NCBI GenBank assembly: GCA_003254885.1
Contig: QANT01001891.1
Coordinates: 1-64,000, forward strand
Reading direction: 5' to 3'
DNA from: Purshia tridentata
Lineage: Eukaryota; Streptophyta; Magnoliopsida; Rosales; Rosaceae
DNA length: 64,000 nt
The number at the start of each line of letters is the position of its first letter. Position 1 is the stretch's first letter. The notes beneath the pieces were generated by a model that was not told where the DNA came from, did no database searches, and saw only the letters and a program-made list of their open reading frames with translations. Of this stretch, positions 10,822 through 23,675 are shown piece by piece. The position numbers and the translations under genes are program-made.

Positions 10822-11900
10822 TGTATCCGTCTCTTTAAACAGCAAACACACAATAAATTAATTTGATTATCGTTCAAAAGAAAAATTTTCCGATTCCCTT
10901 AAAAGCCTCGTATTCACTTCAAGTTATCTATATCTCCGAACTGTCCATCTCAATAATCTTTGTATATCATAAACCCTATGAGCCCTGCATCAAAATGACA
11001 AGGCATGTTATTCATAACAGCGACCAAAAAGCTAAGCCCTTTAATTAATCTCACATTCAATTTCAAAGCTTCTAAAACACATATTCTGAGTTTTCAAAAG
11101 CAAATTTTGGAAATCAAAATGCAAAAAGAGAACAAGTTTAAATGAGCTTTCAATAATAGGTTACATACATGTATGTATACAAAATGGTAACCCTTACAAC
11201 AATGCATTGTTTTTGTTTTGTTTCTTGGCCAGAACAATGCATTGTTTGGTTTCTGAGGAAATGTAGGAAAACATCCACTTTCGGAATGTCTTGGAATTTA
11301 AAAAACAACTAGCTAAGTTTCCTTCCATTTCCCCAGTTTTCTCGGAAACCAAACGAAAACCAAAAAAAATAATCTCATTTTTAAATGTCATAACTCGTAA
11401 GAAAATGCTTACCAAAGAGGTTCGAAGAACATGCATAAGCACTCACGGAGCTTGTAATTCGTTGCTATTACACAAATTATGCAACTTTATAGAATTGAGC
11501 CTTGTGCTTTGGATCGAATGTCAAATTCACGCAGAGAGAGTTCCAACAGAATTAGCTGGAACTCAATTTCTGCGTTCAACTTCTCGGGAAAACGAAAAGC
11601 TTCGCAGCTCCGGAAGGATTTGCTTTTTGCTTAGCCAAACGAAACGAAATTTGAGTTGAAGAAGATGAAGGAAAATGAGAAAGAAAATATTTGCGGATAT
11701 TTTGATTTATGATTGATTAAACTGCGGAGGATTAGAAGACTCTAGATAGAGAGAGAAAATGGAAGCAAATTTGTAGAGGGATTGAAAAAGTTTCTAGAGA
11801 GAGAGAGATAGGCGTGTGATCAACTTAAGGCGAAACACAGAGAAGGAGGACCCAAAACGAAACAGACAAGAGGTGGTTAATGTTTTATCTGGTACGGCCA
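10822..11900 (-). other. Probable NHX 5' UTR with an intron
   Basis: On the minus strand a donor CTTTG/GTAAGC at about 11412 and an acceptor TTTAAAG at about 10838 could bound a 5'-UTR intron of roughly 570 bases. Leader introns are common in plant NHX genes. The first exon would lie between about 11412 and 11800. The GA-rich tracts near 11750-11810 are typical plant leader or core-promoter sequence. No other coding signal is seen. Confidence 0.5.
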
Positions 11901-12762
11901 TTACTACGAAATTTATCGGGTGATTTAGATCCTGACCGTCGGTTGTCGTGACTGAGATGGTCGGGTTTTTGATCGTGTGGTGAGAGGTTGTTTCTGTAGG
12001 GTTCAGTGTGTGGCATCGATGGACTAAATACCGTTGAGGAAGCCGAAACATACTAAAACTCAGCCACACGCTCCTGTTTGCCTTGTGGGAAATGGCTATA
12101 TATGTAATCTATTTTTTACTTTTCCGAGTTATTGTCGGAAAACAAATTAAAAATAAAAGTATTATTGCTAAAAAGAGAAAAAGAAAAACCAAATAATTAA
12201 GACCAAATTGGGAAATTTATAATATCGCCTGGACTTCTAAACTTTTATTTTGCTAAGAAAATTATGACCAAAGTCCTAAGATATGACTAGATAAATCATA
12301 CATGCCATACTTGTGTAATGTGATAATAATTATTGTGAGAAAATTTAGCAATCTAAAATTGTTTGAATTTAACATAATTAACTCGTACAATTTGAATTCA
12401 ACTCAAATTCTATAACTATTCATGAATTGAGTGTATTCAATTTAAATTAAATTCCTTTCAAATTTTGAACTCAAATCAAGAATTTTAGTTTGAGTTTGGA
12501 TCAACTCCTATACACACTTCTAGTACAAACAATAGGTGTATTTTAGTCCATTGAATTGCATTTGTAATATTTTGTTAGTTTTTTTATTGTTTGAGTTGAT
12601 AAAATGGACCATATTAATATATTATATAACAATGCAAGAAGTTGTGTTAAAATTGATAAGTGATATATGATTTTTCTTTTTAATGAATAAATAATAAAAA
12701 TTTCTTGAACCAAATACACTAATTAATTGGGTTGAACAATTCAATTTCGAAAAACCATAAAC

Positions 12763-13050
12763 AAATATTAATAGGATTGCATTTTAAACAAAAGTATTAA
12801 TAAAACTTCCAGTCCCTTTCTTTTGCATATTTGGTCGAGATACGTCTCTTTCCATATGACTTAGCTAATCAATTTGTTTCTACTCTGACAAAGAAAAGTC
12901 CATATAAAATATTAATAGGATTGCATTTTAAACAAAAGTATTAATAAAACTTCTAGTCCCTTTCTTTTGCATATTTGGTCCAGATACGTCTCTTTCCATA
13001 TGACTTAGCTAATCACTTTGTTTCTACTCTGACAAAGAAAAGTCCATATA
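12763..13050. repeat. Tandem duplication, two copies of 144 bp
   Basis: The copies at about 12763-12906 and 12907-13050 are nearly identical, differing at only a few positions (for example CCAGTCCC/CTAGTCCC and GGTCGAG/GGTCCAG). No terminal inverted repeats or coding signal are seen. Confidence 0.9.
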
Positions 13051-13898
13051 AAAGTGTTTTTCAATTATATTTTGGTAAATTAATGAAAACTAAAATTAAA
13101 TATAAGGAAATTTCCCTTGCTTTGTTGTGACGTGGTGAGAGTGGATTGGTGGATTAGGCGTGGTGAAGAGTGCAAAGGGGTTTAAAAAAACAGTCAGAGG
13201 TCCCACACTGGCAGTGTACTGTCCTCCAAGTACTAAGACCCCATAAGATGTTACAGTCTTAACTCCTTCGACGTCGACGTTTGATGCCAGTCACGTAACT
13301 ACAGATAAAGTTGTATTTCTTTTTAACTTTTCTTCCTACTTTTCACAATTACAAATATGCCTCAACTTATTATATCGGGTCATCATAACTTGGATTCAGA
13401 TCCATATTGATACTGTTGTGTCTTGATCAGTCCACGTGTTATGATGGTGGATTTAGAACTAGGTGGGTGTGATTATAATTAATAAAATGTGGAAAGTGGT
13501 AAGTTGGTAACCCAAAAATAATATTTATAAATGCCCAACTTTAAAAATAACGAATCAGGAAATACTAGCATTATGGCGGGGATCACGTGAAAATGCCCCC
13601 AAAATATCATCTCAAAACCTGCACAATATTATAGAATTCTAATACTTTTATATTAAAAATAAATAAATGAAAATATGAAATAAACAACCAAGCACTTTTT
13701 TTTATTTAGTTTCAATAAAATAATGTCCTCATAAGTCACATGACTAGAAATGTTGGCACATGTAGGGCATGCATGCACCAATACTTTTGTCCACTGAATA
13801 GTAATTCATGAACATTATTAACGAGAAAATGTTTTATATAAAATAATATAAAAATCCACTCATGTCACAACAAGGAGCCAAGTAAGCCAACAATGCTT

Positions 13899-14126
13899 AA
13901 CGTGACAGAGATTTACGAGCATAATGCAAACAAAGAAAATTAGAATCCTTGTATAAATATCAAGTTCATTTGAACGGGTATCATTTATTACATTAAAACC
14001 CGAACCCGCGGGGATTTTTGCCATCCCTAAACGTGACAGAGATTTACGAGCATAATGCAAACAAAGAAAATTAGAATCCTTGTATAAATATAAAGTTCAT
14101 TTGAACGGGTATCATTTATTACATTA
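13899..14126. repeat. 97-bp direct repeat flanking a 34-bp hAT-like end
   Basis: The copies at 13899-13995 and 14030-14126 are almost identical. The 34-base spacer between them reads, on the minus strand, TAGGGATGGCAAAAATCCCC followed by GCGGGTTCGGGTT. That resembles the conserved terminus of plant hAT-type non-autonomous elements. Confidence 0.8.
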
Positions 14127-14824
14127 ATTGAAATTTATTAGAAAAGATTAAATGAAAGCTGTTCATGGTGATTTTGATAGGCCATCTTCCTTGAACAAGT
14201 AATTGCATATTGAATTGTTGCACTCAACATGCATCTAGTCCTTTGTTGAGACTTGAGAGCATGTAATTGGAGGAACATATATATGTATATATTTCTTTGT
14301 TGCTTCACTCTTTCAAAAACACTTCTCAAAATAGTAATTATGACCATGAAAAATGAGGAGGGAATTATAGATACAATTCAATAAACATTAATTACAAACT
14401 TTATTTTTCTAATAAACCATGGTCATAAAAAAGCCTGAAGCCCACGATCTAAACAGGCTTTTGTTAGGTCTGATAAACTGTTCATACTCATTGGTTAGCC
14501 CATTCGGCCCATGCATCTTAATATATGGGTTTAATTTGGGTCTTTATTGAGCCCAGCCCAAGAATTAGACTAGGTGCAGATTTGTAGAAAGGAGTTTCGG
14601 ACAATATAATGAGAGTGACGTGGCAATTCCTGAATGGTGAGTGAATCTGACGGCGAACTCCGTCACCGCATAGGAAAACAGACCTCCATACTCAACAGTC
14701 AAATAAGCTACAGAAGCTGTGTTACACAGTGAGGTTTTAATTAGGGTTTTTCTAAATTGATAGCTCCAGTTCACTGTTCTTTCCGTAATTTATCGTAATT
14801 CGTTCGTAGAAGAAGAAGAGGACG

Positions 14825-17800
14825 ATGGGTGCACAGAAAAAAGGTGCATCTAGGGGTTCAGAGGACCCTGATGAATTGGCTCGTGTCCCCTTGCAGGCCA
14901 TCCTCTTAGCTGATAGTTTTACTACCAAATTTCGACCCATCACCCTCGAACGCCCCAAAGTACATCTATCTCTATCTCTCATTATGTACATATATTATAT
15001 ATTTTATGTATATGCATATGTTGGTGCTTATGTATGCATGTATGTACATAAGTGCATATGTATATCTGTATTTGAATGTATGTGTGTGCGTATTTTATTT
15101 GTAATGCTGTTTTATTGTAATGGAACACAAAAGCTTTCAGAAAATTTTGCAATTTTTCTTTGGATTTTTGGTGTACATATAAACTTGTAGGTAGTAATTT
15201 TGTTATGTCTGGCATTAATTGTCATGTTTATTATTTTTTGGTGTGTGCGTATCTTTATGTAGTTGATGCAAATTTTCATTGTCATGTTTATTATTTCTCT
15301 TTGCTGATGAAGGTACTTTTGCCGTTAGTAAATGTCCCGATGATCAATTACACCTTAGCATGGCTTGAGTCTGCGGGTGTTGAGGAGGTTTTTGTTTTTT
15401 GCTGTGCTCACTCCAAGCAAGTGATTAATTATTTGGAGAGTTCTGAGTGGTTTTCTCAACCAAACTTCACAGTCACAACAATAGAGTCACACAATTCTGT
15501 TAGTGCTGGAGATGCTCTGCGCTTAATATATGAGCGCAACGTGGTATGCTCATATCTCAACTTTCTGTTTCCTATTCTATTTATGATAATTTGGATATAT
15601 ACTCAGACTTAGGCTATATTCTTCATTTTCAGAGAAGATCAATATACACATTATTCTTGTGATTCTGAAGAATGTTATACTTTATTTCATCTCAAGCACT
15701 TGTCTTGTGTGTTATTTACATTGTTAAACTTTAGTTACTCATCTTTCTTTCTAATTTTCAGATATGTAACAGAATTCAAGGTTTTTTAGGGTTCTAGTTT
15801 CCCCCCCTTTTGGAGTTAAAATTTTAATTATTTACTGAGAATTACTCATCTTTCTTTCTAATTTTCAGATATGTAATAGAATTCAAGGTTTTTTAGGGTT
15901 CTAGTTTCCCCTCCTTTTGGAGTTAAAATTTTAATTATTTACTGAGATTATTTTAAATTTTATGAAATTTAAAGTTCCAGCAAGTTTCATATAGTAACAT
16001 TTTTACCATTTTTTTTTTCTCTAAAGATACATGGAGATTTTGTCTTAATTAGCGGGGATACCGTGAGCAACATGTCGCTTACTCAGGTGCTTCAAGAACA
16101 TAAAGAGAGAAGAAAGAAAGATAGTAATTCTGTAATGACCATAGTTATTAAGCGGTCAAAGCCTTCTCAAATCACTCATCAGTCTCGACTTGGCACTGAT
16201 GAACTGTTTGTGGCAATAGATCCTAATACAAAGCAGCTTTTATATTATGAGGACAAGGCAGACCATGAAAAAGGATCTATATATCTTGATAAGTTGTTGC
16301 TCACTGATAACCCTTCAATTTCTCTGCATAATGACAAACAGGTTACATCTCAAGCTCTTATCTTGAAATTTTATGCTTAGCTTCAGATTGTTTATTTATC
16401 TTTATAGAAAAGTTCTACCTTGTTCCTTTTTTGCTGATCTTCAACAACTCTTAATTTTTTTTGGTGAAGAATGCCTGTTGAAGAATCTTTCTGATATTCA
16501 ACTACTCTGTGAGGTCCATGGTGCGAATCTATTGTAAAAAAAGTTGCACCAACTTTTTTTTGGTCTTACCTGCAGGATTGCCATATTGACATCTGCTCTC
16601 CCGAAGTCCTCGGCCTTTTCACAGACAATTTTGATTATCAACATCTACGTCGTCATTTCCTGAAGGGTTTGCTTGTTGATGATGTAAGTCTCTTATTAGA
16701 CATCTACCCCAGGGCTAAGCAGTGTGGCTCATCGGCCTTATTTTGAGACTAGTTATTGTTTTTACACCTTATTCTCTTCTTTCAAATTTTTTGTCTGGAT
16801 TTTGTATCTTTTTATTTGTTATTTATTCAGTGTGGTAGAAAATTTATAATACTTGCCATATATCTGTGATGTGCCTTTGTCTTGTATTTGGGATTTTTCG
16901 TAGTCATTAAAAAATTTGTTATTGAAGAAACAGCTTTGTAAGTTGCTCAATATTCTGCTTAATCTAGAGATTCTTTATGTCTATTTACAAAGGCATAGAA
17001 TTGTAACAAGTGATACTTTTTTTTTGTAAACTTATGTACGCACGTAAGTTTACAAAAAAAAAAGTAGACAAAGGGAACCATCAAAACACACACACACACA
17101 CACAATTATCTCCATGTTTTTTTTTTTTTTAAACTTTGCAATTCTCATAAGGGAACCATCTGTCCTTTCAGATTATGGGTTACAAAATCTACACGCATGA
17201 AATTCACTCGAGTTATGCAGCTAGGATTGACAACTTTCGAAGTTATGACACAATTAGTAAGGACATAATTCAGAGATGGACTTACCCATTGGTGCCAGAA
17301 GTTAAGTTTTTTGGGAATTCTTCAACGAAACTAGAAAGACAGGGGATGTATCGAGCATCAGGTAATGATCAAAATAGTGATCTTTGATATTTATAATTGG
17401 TGTGGGGTAATTTTATTCTATATTTGTGCTACTGTATTTAGGTACATTACCCCAGTGGTTATGTTGATAATTGTTCTTCTAGATGCTGTATGCTAAGTGT
17501 CCTGTCCTGCCTTTCGAGAAGATTCTGGTTTTCAGTTACATCTAACCTATATTCTGGAAACTATGTTTTGATTTAGCAATGTGTTCTCTATTATGTTTGG
17601 CTATGTGCTTATAGAATTTCGAATTATTTGGAGTTTTCTTAATTCTCTGTGCCAGTTCTTTTAATTCTGAATTTATATTGTCAACCAAGCCACAGAAACT
17701 CTTTGTCTTCCTTCCCCACCTTTACACTCTACCTCTTCCCTATCGAAGGTGAGATTTATCTGTATTATTTGGTGTAAGTATAATATGAAGAGACTTTTAC

Positions 17801-20800
17801 CAACTATGTTAGCCACTGCCTATAATAAGTTGACTTATAGTTCCTAAGATCCTTACATAATTATATTGTGACCTAGAATTGAACTAATACCTGTTTTCTT
17901 TTGTTATAAGCATGTGAACTTAAAAAAAGAATACATTCCCCGTCTGACTCAGCTGCTGAAATAACGTGAACTTTACTCAGTGAAGTTAGCATTCACTTGG
18001 TCTATTAGCAAGAATTAGTACCACAATATAAATTTTTAGATATCTGTTGCATTGTTTCAGCACCTATTTACTTACCACTTTTAGTTGAGTGATGTGCTCT
18101 AGCATGACATCCTTGCTTCTGAAATAGTCTGCTAATCGTAAACTTAATCAGTTTGCTATTTTCTATCTCATTATGTTTGATTTGATAAACTAGCTACTCT
18201 TCAGAAATAGGGCAATCCCGCTCTGCACAGATTGGTCCTTTTACAGTCATTGGGAATGGCACCAAGATTGGGAACAACACTAAAATTTTTAACTCTGTTA
18301 TTGGGGAAGAGTGCTCTATTGGATCAAATGTTTCCATAGAAGGTTCCTATATATGGGATAATGTCACCATTGAAGATGGTTGCAAGCTAAGGCATGCCAT
18401 AGTATGTAATGGAGTGATAATGAAGTCTGGAGCAGTTTTGGAACCTGGTGTAGTGTTGTCTTTCAAGGTATGTGCCACTAAATCCTGTTGTAGCACTATA
18501 TGGAATTGCCACATGCTAGTTCTTCTTTCTTGTCCATTATAATGCTTCAAAATATAACTGAACAAAATTATACACTGTCAAGCAGTTTACTAGCCCAAAG
18601 GCCCTCGGATTATAATATATATATATGTATTATAATCCGAATTTTTGTTACCATGTTATAAATCCTTTTTATTTTTATTTTTTATAGAATTAAAAATGTT
18701 TGTGATTGTTTACCCTCCAGGTTGTTGTAGGGCAACAATTTATTGTTCCTTCATATTCAAAGGTATCTCTACTTCAGCAGCCAACTAAGCAAGATAGTGA
18801 CGAGGAGCTGGAGTATGCTGACAATAGCAGTGGAATTGCAGAAATTTCATGTAATTCTTTTGCATTTTGTCCCTTCTCTTCACGTTTGGTCCTGTTGAAT
18901 TCTGTTATTTGCAAAAGCATGGCCTTAGCCCAATTATAGTTTTAGGGACTCTTTTATTATCAGATAGCTGGTCTTTAGATATTTTAGGTAATTAGACTGT
19001 AAACGTTTTGGAACAAGGATGGTTTTTTGAGGTGAATATGGAACTTGAAGGAGGCATAAAGCTTACACTGTCTTTGTTGGGAAAACTGGAAAATTACTTG
19101 CCGAAGAATAATAATACTTATATATTGGATATGTAATCTATTGTTCTGATGATATTTTATTGATCTTCAACTTTGTTTGTCTAGACATAGCTAGTGCATT
19201 TGGCATTCATACTTTTTTAGGGACGTGTTTTTAACCTCATTTAATTCCTTTTATTGTACAAGTTATTGATGGTAAAAGATATGAATTTTTTCTCCCAGTA
19301 ATATTTGCCCTTATTATGAGTTTTTATGCGCAGCTATTACTCATACAGTGGATAAATTAAATGGGGAAATAACGAACCAGCTATTGGAGACACAATGTTG
19401 GCCTACATCTGAGGTTAGCCCATAGCTATAAAATTTGGTTCTGTGTTGTTCTCAGTTCACCATCTAGCCTTGTTGTGTCAAATATACTTGACTTATTTTT
19501 TCAGTCGCAAATTTGATAAATTTCTTCTAATACTATTTCCAACAATCTTGATAGTGGTATTATATTACTAAGGTTAGGGTTAATTTTGGGGAAAAGTTAT
19601 GATAATCTTGGGGATATAGGGCTTGTAATGGTGTTAGAAGGGAAAAAGGTTTTGAAATGGAAAAATAAGGATTTAAAAGCAGGGATGCTGTCCTGGAGCC
19701 ACAATGGTCTGAGAACAATTTTTTTCTTTCTTAGTACTTTTGGATTTTTCTATGTGTGCTACTTAAAGAAACTTGTATAATTCTCCTAAGAGTGGTAATG
19801 CTCATGTAATGATTAACTATGACATTGTTCTTGTTCCCATCTTTTCCTCTAGTAAGTAATGAAATAAGAGAGCCTGACTAGCAATTTTCTGATATGTTGT
19901 TGATTATACTGCTGCATAGCTTGATATCCTCTGATACCAGTTGCTATTATTGATCAGCTTGGTACTGGTGGTGTTGGTTATGTTTGGTCAATTTGTGAAG
20001 GAGGCCATGATGAAGAGTGGAGGCATTCAGTTGCTCCCATACCTGTAGACAAGCTGGCTGAAGCAATACATGCTGCAGAAGATGATCTGGAGTTGAATCA
20101 AGATGGCAGCACTCTCCCACCTTCAGGAGAGTTGAAACCTGATTCTAATGATTCTGAATATGATGATGATGGAGAGTCCAGAGATGATTCTATCTACTTT
20201 GAGAAAGAGGTAAACAATGCCTACTAGAATGCTGATGGTAAATACACACGTATGAAGTTACAAAGTAAACTGCAACAATTTCATTGTTATCTCCAGGTTG
20301 AAGCAACCTTTCTAAGAGCTGTGCATGAAAATATACAAGTAGATCATGTTGTCTTAGAAGTGAATTCACTGAGGTATTCTTTTGGTTTTTTCTTAGAGAT
20401 CTATCTATTACTTTGTAGCTTGTGTATTGCACCTCTTATTTCTTCTAAAGATATGCAAAACGAGGATTAATTTCTGTTGATATGTCAAGTTTTATAATGA
20501 AACTGTGATAATTTATGTTTGATTTTTTTAATTAAACCATCCACGATCACTTGATTACATTCAGTGGCTTCATTTCTCACCTGCCCTTTTATCCCTCTGT
20601 GTATTTTGGTTTTCACTGACAACAGACATTTTTTCATCAACCATACAAAATATTTTGAACTTTTTATTAATATAATGCTTTAGCCTGTATTCTTTGGCGA
20701 TTGATGATTGTCACTCTTTGTCCATTGCAGGTTGTCCTACAACAAGGTAGCTGCAGACTGTGCTGGAGCTATATTTTATTCAATGATGAAATTGGCACTA

Positions 20801-22715
20801 GAAACTCCACATGGCACAGCAAGTAAATTTTCCTCAGCCTGCTATTCTTCTCCCATTATGTAGAGTGTCGGTTTTCATTTAGTGAAAATTCTTTATGATT
20901 GGAAACCTGAATTTATACTTTGAGAAATGTACTTATAAGAGATTATGCTGGGTAGTAATTGATGAGGCCATTTTTCACTTCTTCTTTTTTGGGAATAATT
21001 TCACCAACTTATGGATTTGGTCAGTGAAAGTATTTCTTGTTTAACAATTGGTATTGTTGTCAGAAGTAAAAAGGATTAATTACACTAGTTGAAAAAAGAA
21101 AAGTTGGCTGGGTGGTTTGGGGCTGGGAATGGGTTTTCTTTATTTTATTGGTTAAGATCACAAAAGGGTAATTCAAATGTACATACACGAGGTAGCCAAG
21201 GTTTCGTAAGTCTGTTGTACAGCATGAATGTCTTGATTGTACAATTATACTCTTTAATTTTTTGTCAATCTGCAGCATGAATGTCTTCATTTTACAGCAT
21301 GAATGTCTTGTTTCTTGTCATATGGTGATACCAAATTGATGTTTGCTTTCTTTTTCTTAGGTGAATTGGTTCAAGCTACTACCAATGTAATTACAAATTG
21401 GAAAAAACTGCTGAAGTATTACCTACCAGACATAGATGAGGAGGTTTGTTTTTTAATCCTTTTGAATAATACTTGTATGCACATTTTCAACCATTTAAAT
21501 TTACTATGTTCTTTTGCATCAGTGAACTTGGTTACATGAAAGATGTCCAAAGTGCGCCACAAACATCATATTTTACCTTGGTTTTTTGATACATATTAAG
21601 TTCGCTCATAGGATAATTTCTCACTTATGGAATTAATTTTATACTCACCGTTTTAAAGTTAATATAGTACTGGACACCAAGATCCCTTAGTTTTGATGGT
21701 TGCTAATGTGATGCTCATTGTTGAATACTTTTCAGATTGAAGTAATACTTAAATTTGAAGAGATGTGTTTGGAGTCGGCTAAGGAATTCTCCTCTGTGTT
21801 TGAGAAGGTATGTTTGCATACATAACTTGTGATCATCTGTAAAACTAGATACAACAATTCTACACTCATGGTTTAGTAAGTAGAAACTTGTATGTTCCTG
21901 GATAAATGGCGGACATGTTTGTGCTTAGTGCTTTGCCAGCCTTTCTTTGTTGAGCAACAAAGCTATGGATAAAGCCATCACAGAAAGATTTCGAAATAAG
22001 AGATTTTCCAAAGTTTGCTGAGTTCTTTTTTTGTAACTTATCTTTTTTTATTTTCTATGGTCAATTGCATTTGTGAAGTTGACGAGTTTAATTTTTCTTT
22101 TGATTGCTGTAATTTTCCTTTACAGATATTGTTTGAACTGTATGACCAAGAAGTTATACAAGAAGAAGCTATTCTAAGGTGGGATGATGAGAAGAAAGAG
22201 GCTGATGAGTTAGATAAAGTTTTTGTCAAGCAGGCAGAAAAGTTTATTCAAGTAAGAACTTTTTTTCAATTATATCTTTATTACCTTATGCAATCATCTA
22301 ATTCTCTTTATAATATGATGTATACGCTACATCATTGCAATTATTTGTTATTTTTTTCCAGTTTGGAAACACTTCATATTTTGATGTATCAGTGGATGCC
22401 AGCAGTTGTTTACGAGACAAGTTCCACATATATCTGTGTCTGAGTGTGTAATGATTTATCACTTTTTCGATTTTCATGTATGTATTAAAAAAGTCTTGTC
22501 GAAACAGGCTGCATGGCCGTAATTACCAGCATTGTCCATGCATGCGACATGAGACTAATTTGCAATTGATGGCTCACACAGATGATGTATTAATTAAGTT
22601 TCATATTATGTTAGTCTTTTTTCACAACCGTTGCATCCCGTCTTTCTTAATGTTGCAGTGGTTGAGAGAGGCACCTGAAGAAGATGATGAAGAAGACGAA
22701 GCAGCTGATTCGTAG
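14825..22715 (+). CDS. EIF2B5: eIF2B epsilon subunit (catalytic GEF subunit)
   Basis: Fifteen exons join in frame to 736 residues: 14825-14959, 15313-15543, 16027-16341, 16576-16683, 17172-17361, 18205-18467, 18721-18850, 19334-19413, 19958-20209, 20297-20373, 20731-20822, 21361-21443, 21736-21807, 22126-22251, 22659-22715. eIF2B recharges the initiation factor eIF2 with GTP in the cytosol, and epsilon carries the exchange activity. Residues about 22-260 are the nucleotidyl-transferase-like domain ([11 protein letters not shown], then [19 protein letters not shown]). Residues 327-414 are left-handed beta-helix hexapeptide repeats ([19 protein letters not shown]). An acidic linker lies around 500-568. 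The W2/eIF5C-type catalytic domain spans about 569-736 and ends [18 protein letters not shown], with the acidic-aromatic end expected for eIF2 binding. The gene looks complete and ordinary. Confidence 0.95.
15735..15948. repeat. Tandem duplication in eIF2B-epsilon intron 2, two copies of 107 bp
   Basis: The copies at 15735-15841 and 15842-15948 differ at only a few positions. Each carries TTTTCAG, a pseudo 3' splice site, so the intron holds two decoy acceptors upstream of the real one at 16026. Confidence 0.9.
17014..17066. repeat. Long hairpin plus CA microsatellite in eIF2B-epsilon intron 4
   Basis: Arms of about 21 bases (ACTTTTTTTTTGTAAACTTA and its complement) flank a loop of about 10 bases. 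A (CA)n run at about 17088-17104 and a T-run follow just before the exon at 17172. Confidence 0.75.
18605..18640. repeat. Perfect 13-bp hairpin in eIF2B-epsilon intron 6
   Basis: TCGGATTATAATA at 18605-18617 is mirrored exactly at 18628-18640 around an AT loop. It may be a tiny remnant of an inverted-repeat element. Confidence 0.7.
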
Positions 22716-23220
22716 CGGATGCATTTAACATCACAGGACACAGTGTCGAAGAAGTATTGATTTCTCTGATAATGTTGTATGGTAGAGCAGGAAAAGGCTT
22801 ATTATGTCCATAGGCTCCAAAATGCGTTCTACAAATGTTTCATGCACTTGCGTTGCATGTGTAATTTTTTGACACAAAATCAATAGTTCACATAACATTT
22901 TGTACGAGGAAGGATTATTTCTGATTTCTGATGGTACTTTTTGTGTTCTTTACTCCATTTTTGAAATTCTGATATTGTTAAATTAACAATAAAATATGTG
23001 GAGTTGCAGTACATGAACAGTTTAGATCACAAGTATCCATATGAATGATTATTTAGATTAACAGTTTGGTAAAAGAACATTTCTCGAATTATTTTAACGA
23101 TATATAAATAAAAAATAAAAAACATAATTCACAATAGTTCACAATACATATTTATCACCTATTGCACTACAGTCTACATGTAACCAATAGCAAGTGGGTC
23201 TAATTAGCAAATTGGGCTGA
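22716..23220. other. Convergent gap between eIF2B-epsilon and the CYSTM-like gene 1
   Basis: No gene is seen. This should contain the 3' UTRs of both neighbours. AATAAAATATG near 22989 is a possible polyadenylation signal for the plus-strand gene. Confidence 0.5.
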
Positions 23221-23675
23221 TCAGAAGGGAGGGGGAGGCCCAGGAGGCCCTGGAGGAGGTCCAGGTGGCCCACCAAACACAGGTCCACAGCAACTCTCTA
23301 GGATGCAACAACAGCACAGGAGATAGAAACTGCCAACATAAATAACGAACAACACCTTATTTCTCAAAGAAAATACAAATTTGCTACTCATGCACAAGAG
23401 CAAGATATTAATTAGCAACTGATGGTACTTGTATTCCTTTTGAAATTAAGCAGTTGATGAGTTGCAAGTTAAATTGAACTATTTTTTCTCAAGTAATTTA
23501 ATGACATCGAGCGCATGCAATGTAAACACAACCACGTTGAGAGTTAAGGTTTGTCTTTAATATTTACTCACCATGAAGATAAAAGCCTGCTTATGCCATC
23601 ACAACAAAATACACAACAACCGCATGGCCCTGGCGGCCCTGGAGGTCCTCCCGGCGGCAGTTCCCAACCCGGCAT
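23221..23675 (-). CDS. CYSTM-like micro-protein 1 (tandem triplet)
   Basis: Two exons, 23572-23675 and 23221-23329, encode 70 residues. Exon 1 gives [20 protein letters not shown] followed by CVFCCDGISRLLSS. Exon 2 gives FYLLCCCCILESCCG and then a Pro/Gly-rich tail ending PPGPPPPF. The intron splits the Cys codon that opens the cluster (TG/T, phase 2) and has good borders (GTGAGTAA, GGCAG). The cluster C-x4-CCCC-x4-C matches the CYSTM module (CLAALCCCCLLDACF type), found in small stress-related eukaryotic proteins thought to sit in or at membranes. In usual plant members the module is the C-terminus; here about 20 Pro/Gly residues follow it. Function unknown. It is the first of three paralogues in the same direction with the same intron position. 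Confidence 0.8.

Larger units (their letters stand above)
11901..14824. other. Divergent intergenic region between NHX and eIF2B-epsilon
   Basis: No gene is supported. It holds two tandem duplications (12763-13050 and 13899-14126), a less AT-rich patch at about 13120-13330, and the eIF2B-epsilon promoter and leader at about 14560-14824. The remainder is AT-rich. Confidence 0.5.
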
